Below, piece by piece: positions 9,287-18,490 of a DNA stretch of 64,000 nt. The position numbers and the translations under genes were made by a program. The notes beneath the pieces were generated by a model. The model was not told where the DNA came from, made no database searches, and saw only the letters and a program-made list of their open reading frames with translations. The stretch spans positions 1 through 64,000 of the forward strand of contig NZ_SMMI01000013.1 of assembly GCF_009733535.1 (NCBI RefSeq). The letters are read 5' to 3'. The stretch is from Sphingobacterium endophyticum. GTDB taxonomy: Bacteria; Bacteroidota; Bacteroidia; Sphingobacteriales; Sphingobacteriaceae. Within the stretch, counting starts at the first letter, position 1. The number at the start of each line of letters is the position of its first letter.

Positions 9287-10753
9287 ATGAATAAGAAATT
9301 AATATATAAAGTTTTAATGGGTTGCCTTGGAATTGCATTTTTAATGGTGCAGGGATGTAAGGTGGGACAGAAATACCAGCAACCCGAATTGAACTTACCT
9401 GATCAGTTCAGGGGAGATACCCTGGCTTATTTTGGTGACACTTCAAGTATCAGTCAAATTTCATGGAAAGAATTCTTTCATGATCCTACCTTAAAAGATT
9501 TGATTGATTCAGCCTTGACTAATAACTATGACATGCAAACAGCATTAAAAAACATAGAAATTGCTAATAAGTGGTTGCGCCAGAACAGGATGAATTATTT
9601 ACCTGAGGTTGATGCAACAATTGCAGGTGTCAATAAACAATATCGATCCAAAGAATTTGGATCAGGACCTTCCACCAAATGGTATGAGAAGCATGGAACA
9701 AAAGCTCCTGAAAACATGTTCAGCTACCTTAATCAGTTTGGAACGGAGATAGGATTTAGTTGGGAAATCGATATATGGGGTAAAATCAGCAATGCTAAAG
9801 ATCAATTATCTGCAGAGTTTCTAAATACACAGGAAGCCAAAAATGCTATTCAGACCAATCTTATTGCAAATGTAGCGAAGGGTTATTTTAATCTATTAAT
9901 GTTGGATGCAAAAATTGATGTAGCAAAGAGAAATGTCCAGCTGAATGATAGTACCCTTCAGATGATAAAACTACAATATGATGCGGGTGAAATTACAGCA
10001 TTAGCAATACAACAAACTGAGTCACAGCGTTTAATTGCAGCTTCATTAGTGCCAGAACTTGAAAAAGAAATTGTTCTTCAAGAAAATGCTTTACGTATTT
10101 TAATTGGCCAGATGCCTGATTCTGTTAGTAGAGGAACTAGTTTTGAGCATCTATTTGCTGAAAACAAAGATATATCCTTAGGTTCTCCAGTAGATATAGT
10201 AAGGAATAGGCCTGATGTACGCGGAGCGGAATGGGATTTGGTTGCTGCAAATGCCAATGCAAATATTAAACAAGCAATGAGATATCCTTCACTTTCTCTT
10301 GAGGGTGTATTTGGTGTTAATTCTATGCTACCCAAGAATTGGTTTTCTATTCCAGGTTCGCTCTTGGGTGGATTCGGAGGAAATATCACTGCCCCAATTT
10401 TCAAAAATAAGAAATTAAAAACAGAATGGGAGGTAGCAAAATTAGAACGAGATAAAGCAGAAATTGATTTTCAAAGAACGGTAATGGAGGCAGTAAGCGA
10501 AGTTTCAGACGCTGTAGTAACCGTGGAAAAATTAAGAGAACAATTAGAATTTGCAAGATTAAGAGTAGAAAACTCTGAAAAAGCAGTCAAAAATGCAGGA
10601 TTACTGTTCAAAGGTGGATATGCAACTTATTTAGAGGTAATTACTGCCCAAAGTAATGCTTTAAATTCTGATTTAGCTTTAGTAGAATTAAGACAAGAAC
10701 ATTTAGAATCCTACGTTGATCTGTACAGATCACTAGGTGGGGGATGGAGATAA
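9287..10753 (+). CDS. Outer-membrane efflux lipoprotein (TolC/OprM/NodT family)
   Basis: The 488-aa protein starts with a lipoprotein signal ending in the lipobox VQGC. It then shows the NodT-type opening (KVGQKYQQPELNLPDQF) and the duplicated coiled-coil repeat of outer-membrane factors. In the second half, the NRPDVRGAEWDLVAANANA segment and the GGYATYLEVITAQSNAL segment near the C-terminus are typical of OprM-like proteins. It should form the trimeric outer-membrane channel of the pump encoded immediately upstream, and operon membership is clear from the 6-bp gap. No strong terminator follows; a weak bulged hairpin at about 10844-10870 is the only candidate. Confidence 0.95.
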   Translation: MNKKLIYKVLMGCLGIAFLMVQGCKVGQKYQQPELNLPDQFRGDTLAYFGDTSSISQISWKEFFHDPTLKDLIDSALTNNYDMQTALKNIEIANKWLRQNRMNYLPEVDATIAGVNKQYRSKEFGSGPSTKWYEKHGTKAPENMFSYLNQFGTEIGFSWEIDIWGKISNAKDQLSAEFLNTQEAKNAIQTNLIANVAKGYFNLLMLDAKIDVAKRNVQLNDSTLQMIKLQYDAGEITALAIQQTESQRLIAASLVPELEKEIVLQENALRILIGQMPDSVSRGTSFEHLFAENKDISLGSPVDIVRNRPDVRGAEWDLVAANANANIKQAMRYPSLSLEGVFGVNSMLPKNWFSIPGSLLGGFGGNITAPIFKNKKLKTEWEVAKLERDKAEIDFQRTVMEAVSEVSDAVVTVEKLREQLEFARLRVENSEKAVKNAGLLFKGGYATYLEVITAQSNALNSDLALVELRQEHLESYVDLYRSLGGGWR

Positions 10754-10929
10754 TAATTTTCCAGAATAAAAATCTTCACAGTATCAATTTGATACATTTC
10801 CATCGTTCTTAGCACTTTTTCTAAGTGTTGGGAACAAAAAATGGGTCGGATTTCATAGAAATCTCGGACCATTGATTTTTATAATGAAAAATACAATAGT
10901 CGAAATATACGACAGTCGGGTCACCTTTG

Positions 10930-11069
10930 GGTTTCAGTCGTGTTTTGGTCGTGAATGGTCCGCACCTTGGTTTGACATTGTCCACAGCTCGTCCGCTTGT
11001 GAGCGGACGAGCTCCGGATTACCTTTGGACAAGCTGTGGATGAGACACGAGCGAAACACGAGCGAAACC
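10930..11069. repeat. GC-rich palindromic (REP/MITE-like) element
   Basis: The core is a perfect 12-bp inverted repeat, AGCTCGTCCGCT (10986-10997) and AGCGGACGAGCT (11002-11013), with a TGTG loop. Around the same centre (10999.5), outer arms of 24 bp (10930-10953 and 11046-11069) match at 20 of 24 positions and contain tandem GAGCGAAACAC units. An alternative pairing joins TCCACAGCTCGTCC (10981-10994) with GGACAAGCTGTGGA (11027-11040), 13 of 14 matched. The element is much more GC-rich than its surroundings. Short open frames across it look like shadows. It could be a REP-like element moved by a transposase elsewhere or a non-autonomous transposon remnant. Confidence 0.7.
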
Positions 11070-11198
11070 TAAGCAAAACATGAGCGGATCTTGAAAAAGA
11101 CACATGTTTGTCTTCCGAATTCTTATCTTTATAAACCGAACCGGCAAATTGATTTGCCATGAAAAACAATAAGAATTATTAACCACTGAAATTCCTTT

Positions 11199-11939
11199 AT
11201 GGAAAAGTATTTCGTTTTTTTAATATTGGCCCTTATCACAGAAATTATTGGTACGATTTCAGGATTTGGATCTTCTATATTATTTGTACCGACAGCATCG
11301 CTTTTTTTTGATTTTAAAGCAGTATTGGGAATTACGGCGGTGTTTCATGTTTTCAGCAACATTTCAAAAATTACCTTATTCCGTAATGGAATCAATAAGG
11401 ATATTGCAATTAAACTTGGTATTCCAGCTGTACTTTTTGTCATTTTAGGTGCGTGGCTGACAAAGTATGTGCCGGTTAAAGAAATGGAATTAGGGATGAA
11501 TATTCTGATTGCATTATTAGCAATATTTCTATTATTTAGGTTCAATAAACCAATAAAACAAACGAATCAGAATTTATACTTAGGTGGAATGATATCTGGT
11601 TTTTTTGCTGGATTAGTGGGGACTGGAGGAGCAATTCGAGGTATAACCCTAGCTGCATTTAACCTGCCAAAGGACATTTTTATTGCTACTTCTGCTTTAA
11701 TTGACTTAGGGGTTGATTTAAGTAGAGCTGTTATTTATGTCTCTCAAGGATATTTCCCTACAGAATATATAAAATTAATTCCCTTTTTAATATTGGTGAG
11801 TGTTTTAGGAAGTTATTTAGGGAAAGTTATTTTAAAATTCACTTCAGAAAAATTATTTAAATATATTGTTTTAGGTGTAGTTCTATTAACTTCACTATTT
11901 CAATTTATCAATTATTTTACGGTTCATACTACTCCTTAA
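11199..11939 (+). CDS. TSUP (TauE/SafE) family sulfite/anion exporter
   Basis: This 246-aa protein has about eight hydrophobic segments and the internal two-fold repeat of the TSUP family: an N-terminal half with ISGFGSSILFVPTASLFF and a second half with GFFAGLVGTGGAIRG. Members move sulfite, sulfonates or related sulfur or organic anions across the inner membrane. The actual substrate cannot be read from sequence. The gene stands alone between the palindromic element and a convergent membrane-protein gene whose stop codon is directly adjacent. Confidence 0.87.
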   Translation: MEKYFVFLILALITEIIGTISGFGSSILFVPTASLFFDFKAVLGITAVFHVFSNISKITLFRNGINKDIAIKLGIPAVLFVILGAWLTKYVPVKEMELGMNILIALLAIFLLFRFNKPIKQTNQNLYLGGMISGFFAGLVGTGGAIRGITLAAFNLPKDIFIATSALIDLGVDLSRAVIYVSQGYFPTEYIKLIPFLILVSVLGSYLGKVILKFTSEKLFKYIVLGVVLLTSLFQFINYFTVHTTP

Positions 11940-12395
11940 TTATCGCCAATTTGGTCTACTTGTAAGCGGTGAGAAAGACCATGGAATTGAGCTCAGAATA
12001 AATATTGCTATCCAAATATATCTTTTGGCCAGATAGGAAAATCCATTTGATCCTATTTTTTTTCGTACTGTAAACGTAAAAAGATTGATTAGGAGAATGG
12101 CTAGGGTCATCATTGACATATGTTCGATTCCAAAGAATCTTAATTGTCGATTTTTAACACCTGTTCCTATATCATTCCAAAATGCATTAACCAATGGACT
12201 GTTAATGTATAGCAGCCAGCCCAAAATAAGTTGAAAATCATATATTAAAGTAAAAAAGATAAGCAATTGATAATGTTTGCTTTTAAACTCCGATTTGTTT
12301 TTATGATTGATGTATATCCAAACTAATTGAAAGATTAAGGCAAGCAGAACTAGCCAGCGGAAATAGGAGTGGAATATTAAAAAATAGTGGTACAA
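11940..12395 (-). CDS. Conserved four-helix membrane protein, function unknown
   Basis: The 151-aa product has four predicted membrane helices (about 8-28, 45-65, 92-112, 126-142) with His residues at the membrane edges (HSYFRW near the N-terminus and GIEHMSMM before the third helix). It resembles a small Bacteroidota family of cytochrome-b-like hypothetical proteins beginning MYxxLLxxHS. The conserved histidines could bind haem but this is unproven. Its stop codon abuts that of the TSUP gene, so the two are convergent with no terminator between them. Confidence 0.7.
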   Translation of the reverse strand: MYHYFLIFHSYFRWLVLLALIFQLVWIYINHKNKSEFKSKHYQLLIFFTLIYDFQLILGWLLYINSPLVNAFWNDIGTGVKNRQLRFFGIEHMSMMTLAILLINLFTFTVRKKIGSNGFSYLAKRYIWIAIFILSSIPWSFSPLTSRPNWR

Positions 12396-12474
12396 TTTTT
12401 TGAGATTAAAATGATGCTAAAATTACATAGGAAACCTTAATTTAGTATCGTTTTATTGTAGAAAAAATATTAAT

Positions 12475-12990
12475 ATGACGAAATTGAAATATATAATAGG
12501 ATTTGCGTTTTCATTGTTTTTAATTGGATCAGTGGGAGAAGTAAATGCTCAAGCTAAAAAACCAAATTTAGAATTAGACAGTTTAGCTAAACCTTATCAT
12601 CCGGAGGCAGATGCGCAAAAGGACATTGACAGTGTGGTTCGAGTTGCCCAAAATGAAAATAAAAATATAATTATCCAAGCCGGTGGAAACTGGTGTATAT
12701 GGTGTTTAAGATTCAATAAATTTATTCAACAAAATAAAAAAATCAAGGATCTATTAGATCATAATTTTGTGTATTATCATTTGAATTTTTCTCCGGAGAA
12801 TAAAAATGAAGCGGTTTTTAATAAGTATGCCCCAGGAAAAGGGAAGGAATATGGATATCCTTTTTTCATAGTGCTTGATAAAAATTCGAAGGTACTAACG
12901 ACCAGGGAAAGTGGAAATTTAGAAGAAGGGAAAGGATATGATGAATCAAAGGTTCTTTCGTTCTTTAATGAATGGTTACCTCAAAAATAA
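12475..12990 (+). CDS. Secreted thioredoxin-fold protein
   Basis: The 171-aa protein has an N-terminal signal peptide ending near VNAQA (residue 26) and a thioredoxin-like domain with active-site motif WCIWC (Cys74, Cys77). A later YGYPFFIVLD segment fits the cis-proline strand of the fold. It resembles periplasmic thioredoxin-like proteins of the DUF255/Thioredoxin_7 type. A redox role on periplasmic thiols is expected but the partner is unknown. It is monocistronic with a clear terminator. Confidence 0.85.
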   Translation: MTKLKYIIGFAFSLFLIGSVGEVNAQAKKPNLELDSLAKPYHPEADAQKDIDSVVRVAQNENKNIIIQAGGNWCIWCLRFNKFIQQNKKIKDLLDHNFVYYHLNFSPENKNEAVFNKYAPGKGKEYGYPFFIVLDKNSKVLTTRESGNLEEGKGYDESKVLSFFNEWLPQK

Positions 12991-12997
12991 CAACGAA

Positions 12998-13030
12998 ACG
13001 GGCTAATTAGAAAAAATTAGCTCGTTTTTT
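12998..13030 (+). terminator. Rho-independent terminator after the thioredoxin-like gene
   Basis: ACGGGCTAATT (12998-13008) pairs with AATTAGCTCGT (13015-13025) with one G-T pair, and a T run ends at 13030. Confidence 0.8.
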
Positions 13031-13036
13031 ATATTA

Positions 13037-13423
13037 TTATATTAATGGCTTTAAATTATTTCCTTGGTAATATTCTATTTTGAACTGAAACATTTCTGCC
13101 ATTCTTGAACCTTGCCATTTTGCCTTTTCTGCTTTTTCTCCTGCATATAAACTGTCAACAGTTTCTGAAAACAATCCAATCCAATGATCGAAATGTTTTT
13201 TGTTGATAGGCATCTTAGCATGAGGAGGAAATGGGCTTCCATAATAAGTGTGTTCTTCGAGTAAAACAGTTTGCCAAAATCTATACATCTTTTCTAAATG
13301 CTCAGGCCATCTATCTTGTATAATTCCATTAAAAATAGGTCCTAATAGACTATCTTCACGAATACGGTCATAAAATTTGTTTACCAGAATTTTAATATCA
13401 TCTAAACTTTCTATATCCTTCAT
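13037..13423 (-). CDS. Group III truncated haemoglobin
   Basis: The 128-aa protein matches the compact 2-over-2 globin family: Tyr18 in KFYDRIRED (B10 position), the LLGPIF turn, the FWQTVLL helix, YYGSPFPPHAKM and HFDHWIGLF, whose first His (about H77) is the likely proximal haem ligand, then a Trp-containing G helix (KWQGSRMAEMF). Group III globins bind oxygen and NO and are tied to nitrosative or oxidative stress. The gene sits 32 bp downstream of an Rrf2 regulator with NsrR-like cysteines, on the same strand, which supports a role in NO detoxification or sensing. Confidence 0.9.
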   Translation of the reverse strand: MKDIESLDDIKILVNKFYDRIREDSLLGPIFNGIIQDRWPEHLEKMYRFWQTVLLEEHTYYGSPFPPHAKMPINKKHFDHWIGLFSETVDSLYAGEKAEKAKWQGSRMAEMFQFKIEYYQGNNLKPLI

Positions 13424-13455
13424 TTATCTTCCTCCAATTATGTTTATGAATATCC

Positions 13456-13890
13456 TTATCTAATTAAAATACTTTCCCCTGAAATTAAACCAATTGCTAG
13501 ATCATGAATACTGGTATTTTCCATCATGTTCTTTAAATCAGTTCTGATTTTCACAAAATTATTATGCATAGGGCAAGGTTTATCTGCATTGCATTCTTTT
13601 AAACCTAAGGCACAACCCGTAAATATATGATTACCATCAACTGCATTAACAATTTCGGCGAGTCTTGTTTCATGGATTTGCTTTTTATCCATTTCGAATC
13701 CTCCAAAAGGACCTTTAATTGAATGTAGAATATTATGTTTACTCAGGAGTCCTAAAACCTTTGCGGTAAAAGCTTCAGGAGTACCTGTGTGTTCCGATAC
13801 TTCTGTTATTTTAACTCTATGGCCACTCAAAGACTGCGTTGCGATATAGACTACCGCTTTTATTCCGTGCTCACATGCTTTTGAAAACAT
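13456..13890 (-). CDS. Rrf2-family Fe-S transcriptional regulator (NsrR/IscR-like)
   Basis: The 144-aa protein has the Rrf2 winged-helix: an opening helix with ACEHGIKAVVYIA, a recognition region TGTPEAFTAKVL and a wing KGPFGGFEM. Three cysteines, C93, C100 and C106, lie in the C-terminal half, close to the positions that hold the Fe-S cluster in NsrR and IscR. The globin gene downstream makes an NO-sensing repressor the most likely role. A near-perfect dyad at 13934-13958, 44 bp upstream, is a candidate autoregulatory operator. An IscR-like role is less likely because no isc or suf genes are near. Confidence 0.9.
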   Translation of the reverse strand: MFSKACEHGIKAVVYIATQSLSGHRVKITEVSEHTGTPEAFTAKVLGLLSKHNILHSIKGPFGGFEMDKKQIHETRLAEIVNAVDGNHIFTGCALGLKECNADKPCPMHNNFVKIRTDLKNMMENTSIHDLAIGLISGESILIR

Positions 13891-13933
13891 TATCTATCTA
13901 TGTATTTTCGGTAAAGATACATCCAATTATCCT

Positions 13934-13958
13934 ATTTAACGACAATTTTGTCTTAAAT
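13934..13958 (-). promoter_or_regulatory. Candidate Rrf2 operator overlapping its promoter
   Basis: ATTTAA-C-GACAA-TT-TTGTC-TTAAAT forms an 11-bp dyad with a one-base bulge. On the reverse strand its TTG lies 23 bp upstream of TATCTTTA, a near match to the TAnnTTTG element, so a bound repressor would cover the -33 region of the Rrf2-globin transcript. Confidence 0.5.
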
Positions 13959-14141
13959 AACTTTGGTCCATAGGGAAAGATTATAATTAAATGATAATCT
14001 AAATGAACAAACAGTTGTTTTCTGGAAGATTTTTTTACAAATATCCCTCGGCATGTTTAAAAGAAAAATAATATATCTGGGGATTAGTTTTTCCTAAGAA
14101 TCGATTAAATTTATTGAATTATCAAAATTAGCAAGTTAAGG

Positions 14142-14708
14142 ATGGAAAAATTGGACGCATTACATTTATTTATGGTTGTAATTGGGGGAAAGCCTGAAGG
14201 TCGTTTTACTGAACAGCATGATATCTTTTTTGGAATAGGAGCAGTGCTGAAGGAATTAGTACCTAGTATGAATGAATTTTGGCCAGAACTGGAAGGGAAG
14301 ATGCATATAGATTCCTGGAGAAAGGTTACGAAAGTTGGGGACTATAAAATTCAAATTGTTCCCAAACATAATCAAATAAATAATGTGGGCAAGAAATTGT
14401 ACTTTGTAAATTTAGGTGGATATAAGCCTGATGATATGGAGGAATACCATTACAAACAACTTGTAGTAGCAGACAGTTTAGCAGAAGCAACTAGAATAGC
14501 GAAGAGTTCGGTATTTTGGAAGAATCATGAATCATCACATATCGATGATAAATATGGAATAGATGTGGATGATATTTATGAAGTTTCAGAATTATTAAAT
14601 CCAATTTATAAGGAAAACTTCCAAATAGAAATTAAGGAATATAAAGAAGCACTTGAAGACCCATTGGAAGTTGGGTATCTAAAAATTAGCAAATTAATGA
14701 CAGATTAA
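14142..14708 (+). CDS. DUF1543 domain protein
   Basis: This 188-aa soluble protein has no signal peptide. The opening LHLFMVVIGGKPEGRFTEQHDIFF and later KLYFVNLGGYKPDDMEEYHY segments resemble the two half-domains of DUF1543 proteins, in which a beta-alpha unit with conserved Gly-Gly and Glu-His residues is repeated. The biochemical role of the family is unknown. The gene is isolated, converges with the oxidoreductase gene and is followed by a hairpin that lies within the 3' end of that gene. Confidence 0.75.
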   Translation: MEKLDALHLFMVVIGGKPEGRFTEQHDIFFGIGAVLKELVPSMNEFWPELEGKMHIDSWRKVTKVGDYKIQIVPKHNQINNVGKKLYFVNLGGYKPDDMEEYHYKQLVVADSLAEATRIAKSSVFWKNHESSHIDDKYGIDVDDIYEVSELLNPIYKENFQIEIKEYKEALEDPLEVGYLKISKLMTD

Positions 14709-14744
14709 AACAGCAGATTAGTAACCTGCTGTAAATCTTTTTTT
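14704..14744 (+). terminator. Probable terminator after the DUF1543 gene
   Basis: ACAGCAG (14710-14716) pairs with CTGCTGT (14726-14732), and a T run starts five bases later. It overlaps the last codons of the convergent gene. Confidence 0.5.
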
Positions 14745-15368
14745 GATATAATTTTGATTTTCTATTTCATCGACTATTGCTACGGCTAAATCTTCTACAG
14801 AAATTCTGGAATGGCCTTCATGGTCAAAAACTGGATGGTCAGTTCCCAATCTATATTTTCCGGTTCTTTTGCCGGAAGTTGAAGGATTCATTTCAATGGC
14901 AGGGCTAAAGAAAGTCCAATCCAATTCATCTTCCCGTTGTATGATCTCATAAAATTCGGCAGCTGCTAGTGCTCCTGGTTTGAATTCCTTAGGGAAATTA
15001 GGTCCATCGACTATTCTTTTTTCATTATCATCTAAAAGACTTCCAGCGCCACCAATTACGATAATTCTTTTAATTCCAGCATCTTCAACAGCTTTTAGAA
15101 TATTACGAGATCCTATTAAAAAGTCTTCATAGATTTCGGGATTATTCCATCCTGAATTATATGCAGAAATTACAACATCATTGCCTTTAAGTGCACTAGC
15201 TAATCTATTTTCTTCATTGACGTCCAATTGTACTGCGATTACATGGGGCTTATCTTTAAGATTTTCCACATTTCTTGCTATGGCTGTAACTTCAATATTT
15301 TTATGGATTAATTCTTCTAAAATATGGGATCCAACAAAGCCTGTTGCTCCAATTAATGCTACTTTCAT
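14718..15368 (-). CDS. NAD(P)-binding Rossmann oxidoreductase (NmrA/SDR-a type)
   Basis: The start is placed at the ATG at 15368, immediately before the dinucleotide-binding strand MKVALIGATGFVGSHIL; an extension to 15437 would run through the upstream terminator. The 216-aa protein has the GATGFVG glycine motif at residue 7, an acidic-loop region (AIARN) suggesting NADP preference, IIVIGGAGSLL in mid-protein and FSPAIEMNPS near the C-terminus. It belongs to the small NAD(P)H-binding family often annotated as flavin-reductase or NmrA-like. The substrate cannot be told. It is separated from the next upstream operon by a terminator. Confidence 0.85.
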   Translation of the reverse strand: MKVALIGATGFVGSHILEELIHKNIEVTAIARNVENLKDKPHVIAVQLDVNEENRLASALKGNDVVISAYNSGWNNPEIYEDFLIGSRNILKAVEDAGIKRIIVIGGAGSLLDDNEKRIVDGPNFPKEFKPGALAAAEFYEIIQREDELDWTFFSPAIEMNPSTSGKRTGKYRLGTDHPVFDHEGHSRISVEDLAVAIVDEIENQNYIKKRFTAGY

Positions 15369-15381
15369 ATCTAATAAGTTT

Positions 15382-15430
15382 AAAAAAAACAGGCTAGCGG
15401 AAATTTTGAAAGATTTGCTAACCTGTTTTA
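15382..15430 (-). terminator. Terminator of the ArsC-like/M1/carboxypeptidase-regulatory operon
   Basis: AACAGGCTAGC (15388-15398) pairs with GCTAACCTGTT (15417-15427) with one mismatch. On the reverse strand the stem runs into an eight-base T tract (A run at 15382-15389). Confidence 0.75.
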
Positions 15431-15471
15431 AATACAAATTTTATTAAAAAATGTTTAATACATTTCGTGTT

Positions 15472-16173
15472 TTACTTGATTGAATCCACTTTATTGGTTT
15501 TGAATTTAGCATAAGAATCCAAGATATATGCTGTCAGATCCTCTTTGGAAGCTTGTTTAATAAATTCATAAGTCGGCCTATATCCATCTTTAAACAACAG
15601 TAGTTCTTGTCTTTCCATAGGAATTAAGGTAAGAATTAAATCGTCGGTAAAAACTCGGTCTACATTTCGATGCTCTCTTTCCAATTCTAAGATTTCGATG
15701 GAAGATCTTGCTTGTTTAGCTTCTTTTCCAAATAGACGAGAAGGGGAAATTCTTAATCCTCCTCTTGTTGAGCTTGTTTCCACCGCTTTACTATTGTTTT
15801 TTGCTCTTTCAATTTCTCTTGTCAATCTACTATCCGTTATTTTAGAAACGATTACTTCATCGATTGTAATCGTGCTTTTGTCATTAACAAGGTAGATCCT
15901 ATTTATACCTTCCTGATATATAAATGCAGTATCACGGTCATAGCCACGAACTTCTAAGCTTAAATAATCATTGATTTGTCCAGGAATTGTGAAATTACCT
16001 TGTAAATCTGTTTTTACTTGCTCATTTGTTCTTAGATTTTTAATCTGTACATCGGATATTTTTTTACTCGTTTCGAGGTCATATACAATGCCTTTTATTT
16101 CTTGGCTCAATGAAATAGTTACGTTGCAAAAGAGCAACATTGCTATAAGAAAACTTATTTTATTAATATTCAT
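15472..16173 (-). CDS. Secreted carboxypeptidase-regulatory-like domain protein
   Basis: The 233-aa protein has a signal peptide (cleavage near SLSQ, residue 24) followed by a beta-sandwich CarboxypepD_reg-like domain (EIKGIVYDLETSKKISDVQI to about residue 95), the module that also opens SusC-like proteins. The C-terminal 130 residues are charged and contain no recognised domain. No TonB box or barrel follows, so it is not a truncated receptor by simple inspection. It is the last gene of a three-gene unit, 3 bp after the M1 peptidase, suggesting a shared cell-envelope role. Confidence 0.75.
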   Translation of the reverse strand: MNINKISFLIAMLLFCNVTISLSQEIKGIVYDLETSKKISDVQIKNLRTNEQVKTDLQGNFTIPGQINDYLSLEVRGYDRDTAFIYQEGINRIYLVNDKSTITIDEVIVSKITDSRLTREIERAKNNSKAVETSSTRGGLRISPSRLFGKEAKQARSSIEILELEREHRNVDRVFTDDLILTLIPMERQELLLFKDGYRPTYEFIKQASKEDLTAYILDSYAKFKTNKVDSIK

Positions 16174-16176
16174 ATC

Positions 16177-18138
16177 TTATTTTGAATTCCAAGTATTGTT
16201 TTCAGGATTTATATCTGGATAAACATTGTCTGGATCTATTTTAACGCTAGAAAGCTTTTCTGTAGTATTGAGTTCAAATCTCCAGGAGTTATTTCTTTCC
16301 CATACTTCAACAGGTAATTTCTTTCTAATTTTTTTACCGCTAACAGTTGTCGCTTCCACCACCACAGGCATTGCCATTTTTTGCAAATTGTCGATGGTGA
16401 TAATGGAACCTTTAGCAGGCTCAAGCTCAACATAACTCACATCAGAAATCGCCTGATCTAAAGCCCAATTATTGAGAAACCAACCTCTCCAAAACCAATT
16501 TAAGTTTTCGCCAGTTTCGTTTTCGATAGTGCGGAAGAAGTCATCAGGCGTTGGATGTTTATATGCCCAATAGTCAATATATTTTCTGAAAGCAGCATCA
16601 AATCTTTCAGCTCCGATAACTTCATCTCTTAATATTCTTAAGGCAAATCCTGGTTTATAATAGGCAAGGAGACCAATGTTTCTTTCTTTCATGCCTTGAG
16701 GTGAGGTAAGAATCGGTTCTAAATTTGGGTGCATTAGAGCTTTAGCCATAGCATTTCTATCGCCCATTCTCCGGAAATATTCACCATTATTAAATGCTTC
16801 TGTAGAAAGGTCATTAATAAATGTATTGAACCCTTCGTCCATCCATGCGTATAACCTTTCGTTAGAACCAACAATCATTGGAAACCAAATGTGTCCAAAT
16901 TCATGATCTGTAACTCCCCATAGGCTACCAGCTTTTGCTTTGCTACCACAGAAAACAATGGCAGGATACTCCATGCCTCCTACGTTGGATGCTACGTTAA
17001 CAGCAACTGGGTAAGGATAATCCATCCATTTTTTGGAATAGTATTCAATAGACGCTTTCGTATATTCAGTAGATCTTTCCCATGCGTTATTACCATTACT
17101 TTCTTTTGGATAAGCTGATAATGCTAAAGCTTTTTTTCCATTGGCAAGATTTATTTGTGCAGCATCCAGGATAAATGCTTTTGAAGACGCCCAAGCAACA
17201 TCTCTAGCATTTTGAAGACGATATTTCCAAGTCAATGTAGATTTATTAGGTCTAGAATTCTTGTTATTTACTTCATCTTGAGATCTTATGATAACGGTTT
17301 TATCGCTTGATTTTGCTTTATTATATCGATCTAACTGATCTTTTGTCCAAACCTCTTCTGGATTTAATAGTTCTCCACCTAAAACCACAATGTGATTAGC
17401 CGGAGCAGTTACTTCCACGTTGAAATCACCGTACTCTAGATAAAATTCACCTGGCCCTGTATAAGGTAAAGTATTCCAGCCTGTTATGTCATCATAAACA
17501 GAAACTTTTGGATACCATTGAGCAATAGCATAAATATCTCCACTTTCAGTAGGTAAAATACCTGTTCTATCGGCACCATATTGAGGAACAATGTAGGAGA
17601 AATCCATACTTATTTCAGTTTTTCCACCATTGGCAGCCAAGGGAGTTGGAAGATCAATTCTCATACGGGTATCGTTGATGCTATATTTTACTTCCTTTGC
17701 TCCATTACTGTTGACATTACTAATGGTATATCCACCATTAAACTCAGAGGCAGCATCACCATATCGGCTATTCGTTAACGGAACAACAGCCTGGCCTATG
17801 GATTTTTGGTTAAATAAATTTTGCTCAAGTTGAAGCCATATAAAATCAAGTTGATCTGGGCTATTATTTGTATAATGAATTTTAACAGTACCTTTTACTT
17901 CATGAGTTTTATCATCAAGGCTTACCTTAATATCATAACTTGCGGCATTTTGCCAATAATTTTCACCAGGTTTACCAGAAGCAGACCGATAAGTATTTCC
18001 ATTTTTAGTGTAAAAAAGCGGTTTGAAAGCTTCTTTATAATCATAAACACTTTCAACTTTTTGAGCGAAAGTAGGCTGTGAGAGTCCTACTTGTGCCAGA
18101 ATAAGGCCCAGTGATAATTTAACAATAGATTTATTCAT
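16177..18138 (-). CDS. M1 family zinc metallopeptidase, secreted
   Basis: The 653-aa protein has a signal peptide ending around PTFAQ (residue 26). The gluzincin site is complete: HEFGH at 412-416 and the third zinc ligand Glu435 in MDEGFNTF, spaced exactly 18 residues after the second His. The aminopeptidase-type substrate motif appears as [11 protein letters not shown], in place of GAMEN. The N-terminal saddle-shaped beta domain covers residues 60-260. Members cleave N-terminal amino acids from peptides, here probably in the periplasm or at the outer membrane. The gene overlaps no neighbour but is 7 bp from the ArsC-like gene and 3 bp from the downstream one. Confidence 0.93.
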   Translation of the reverse strand: MNKSIVKLSLGLILAQVGLSQPTFAQKVESVYDYKEAFKPLFYTKNGNTYRSASGKPGENYWQNAASYDIKVSLDDKTHEVKGTVKIHYTNNSPDQLDFIWLQLEQNLFNQKSIGQAVVPLTNSRYGDAASEFNGGYTISNVNSNGAKEVKYSINDTRMRIDLPTPLAANGGKTEISMDFSYIVPQYGADRTGILPTESGDIYAIAQWYPKVSVYDDITGWNTLPYTGPGEFYLEYGDFNVEVTAPANHIVVLGGELLNPEEVWTKDQLDRYNKAKSSDKTVIIRSQDEVNNKNSRPNKSTLTWKYRLQNARDVAWASSKAFILDAAQINLANGKKALALSAYPKESNGNNAWERSTEYTKASIEYYSKKWMDYPYPVAVNVASNVGGMEYPAIVFCGSKAKAGSLWGVTDHEFGHIWFPMIVGSNERLYAWMDEGFNTFINDLSTEAFNNGEYFRRMGDRNAMAKALMHPNLEPILTSPQGMKERNIGLLAYYKPGFALRILRDEVIGAERFDAAFRKYIDYWAYKHPTPDDFFRTIENETGENLNWFWRGWFLNNWALDQAISDVSYVELEPAKGSIITIDNLQKMAMPVVVEATTVSGKKIRKKLPVEVWERNNSWRFELNTTEKLSSVKIDPDNVYPDINPENNTWNSK

Positions 18139-18145
18139 TCTTTGC

Positions 18146-18490
18146 TTATAATTTAGTTTTGTAATCTACTTCATCAAAACCTAATAATATTCCATTAGGA
18201 CTTTCAATTAAGGGTCTTTTAATCATACTATTATTCTTTAAAAGAACATGGTTAGCAGTATTTGCATCAACAACAGCAGCTTGTTCTTCAGGAGTTAATT
18301 TTTTCCATGTTGTACCCTTTTTATTGACCAATTGTTCCCAAGAAATTTCTTTTTCCCATTCCTTCAGCTTTTCAATTGTTGCAGGTTCTTTTTTATAATC
18401 ATGAAAAACAAATTCTTTTCCATTTTGATTGAGCCAATCGATGGCTTTTTTAACAGTATTACAATTTTTAATTCCGTACACCTGAAGCAT
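18146..18490 (-). CDS. ArsC/YffB/Spx-like thioredoxin-fold protein
   Basis: The 114-aa protein matches the ArsC-like family: [17 protein letters not shown] at the N-terminus with a single active-site Cys10, FHDYKKEP after it and a C-terminal IKRPLIE motif that supplies the cis-proline and Arg. It has no second Cys in a CxxC, so it is closer to YffB or ArsC than to redox-switch Spx. The family members act as glutathione- or thiol-dependent reductases; real arsenate reduction is uncertain. It is the first gene of the operon with the M1 peptidase. Confidence 0.85.
   Translation of the reverse strand: MLQVYGIKNCNTVKKAIDWLNQNGKEFVFHDYKKEPATIEKLKEWEKEISWEQLVNKKGTTWKKLTPEEQAAVVDANTANHVLLKNNSMIKRPLIESPNGILLGFDEVDYKTKL

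Noticed and set aside
11107..11131. Promoter for the TSUP gene (TTTG with TATCTTTA)
   Set aside because: The spacing is about 13 bp, too short for the Bacteroidota -33/-7 pair.
10872..11169. Overlapping open frames on both strands of the palindromic element (10872-11072 and 10921-11169)
   Set aside because: Their composition follows the repeat (GAGCGAAAC units), they overlap on opposite strands and have no recognisable domain; the palindrome explains them.
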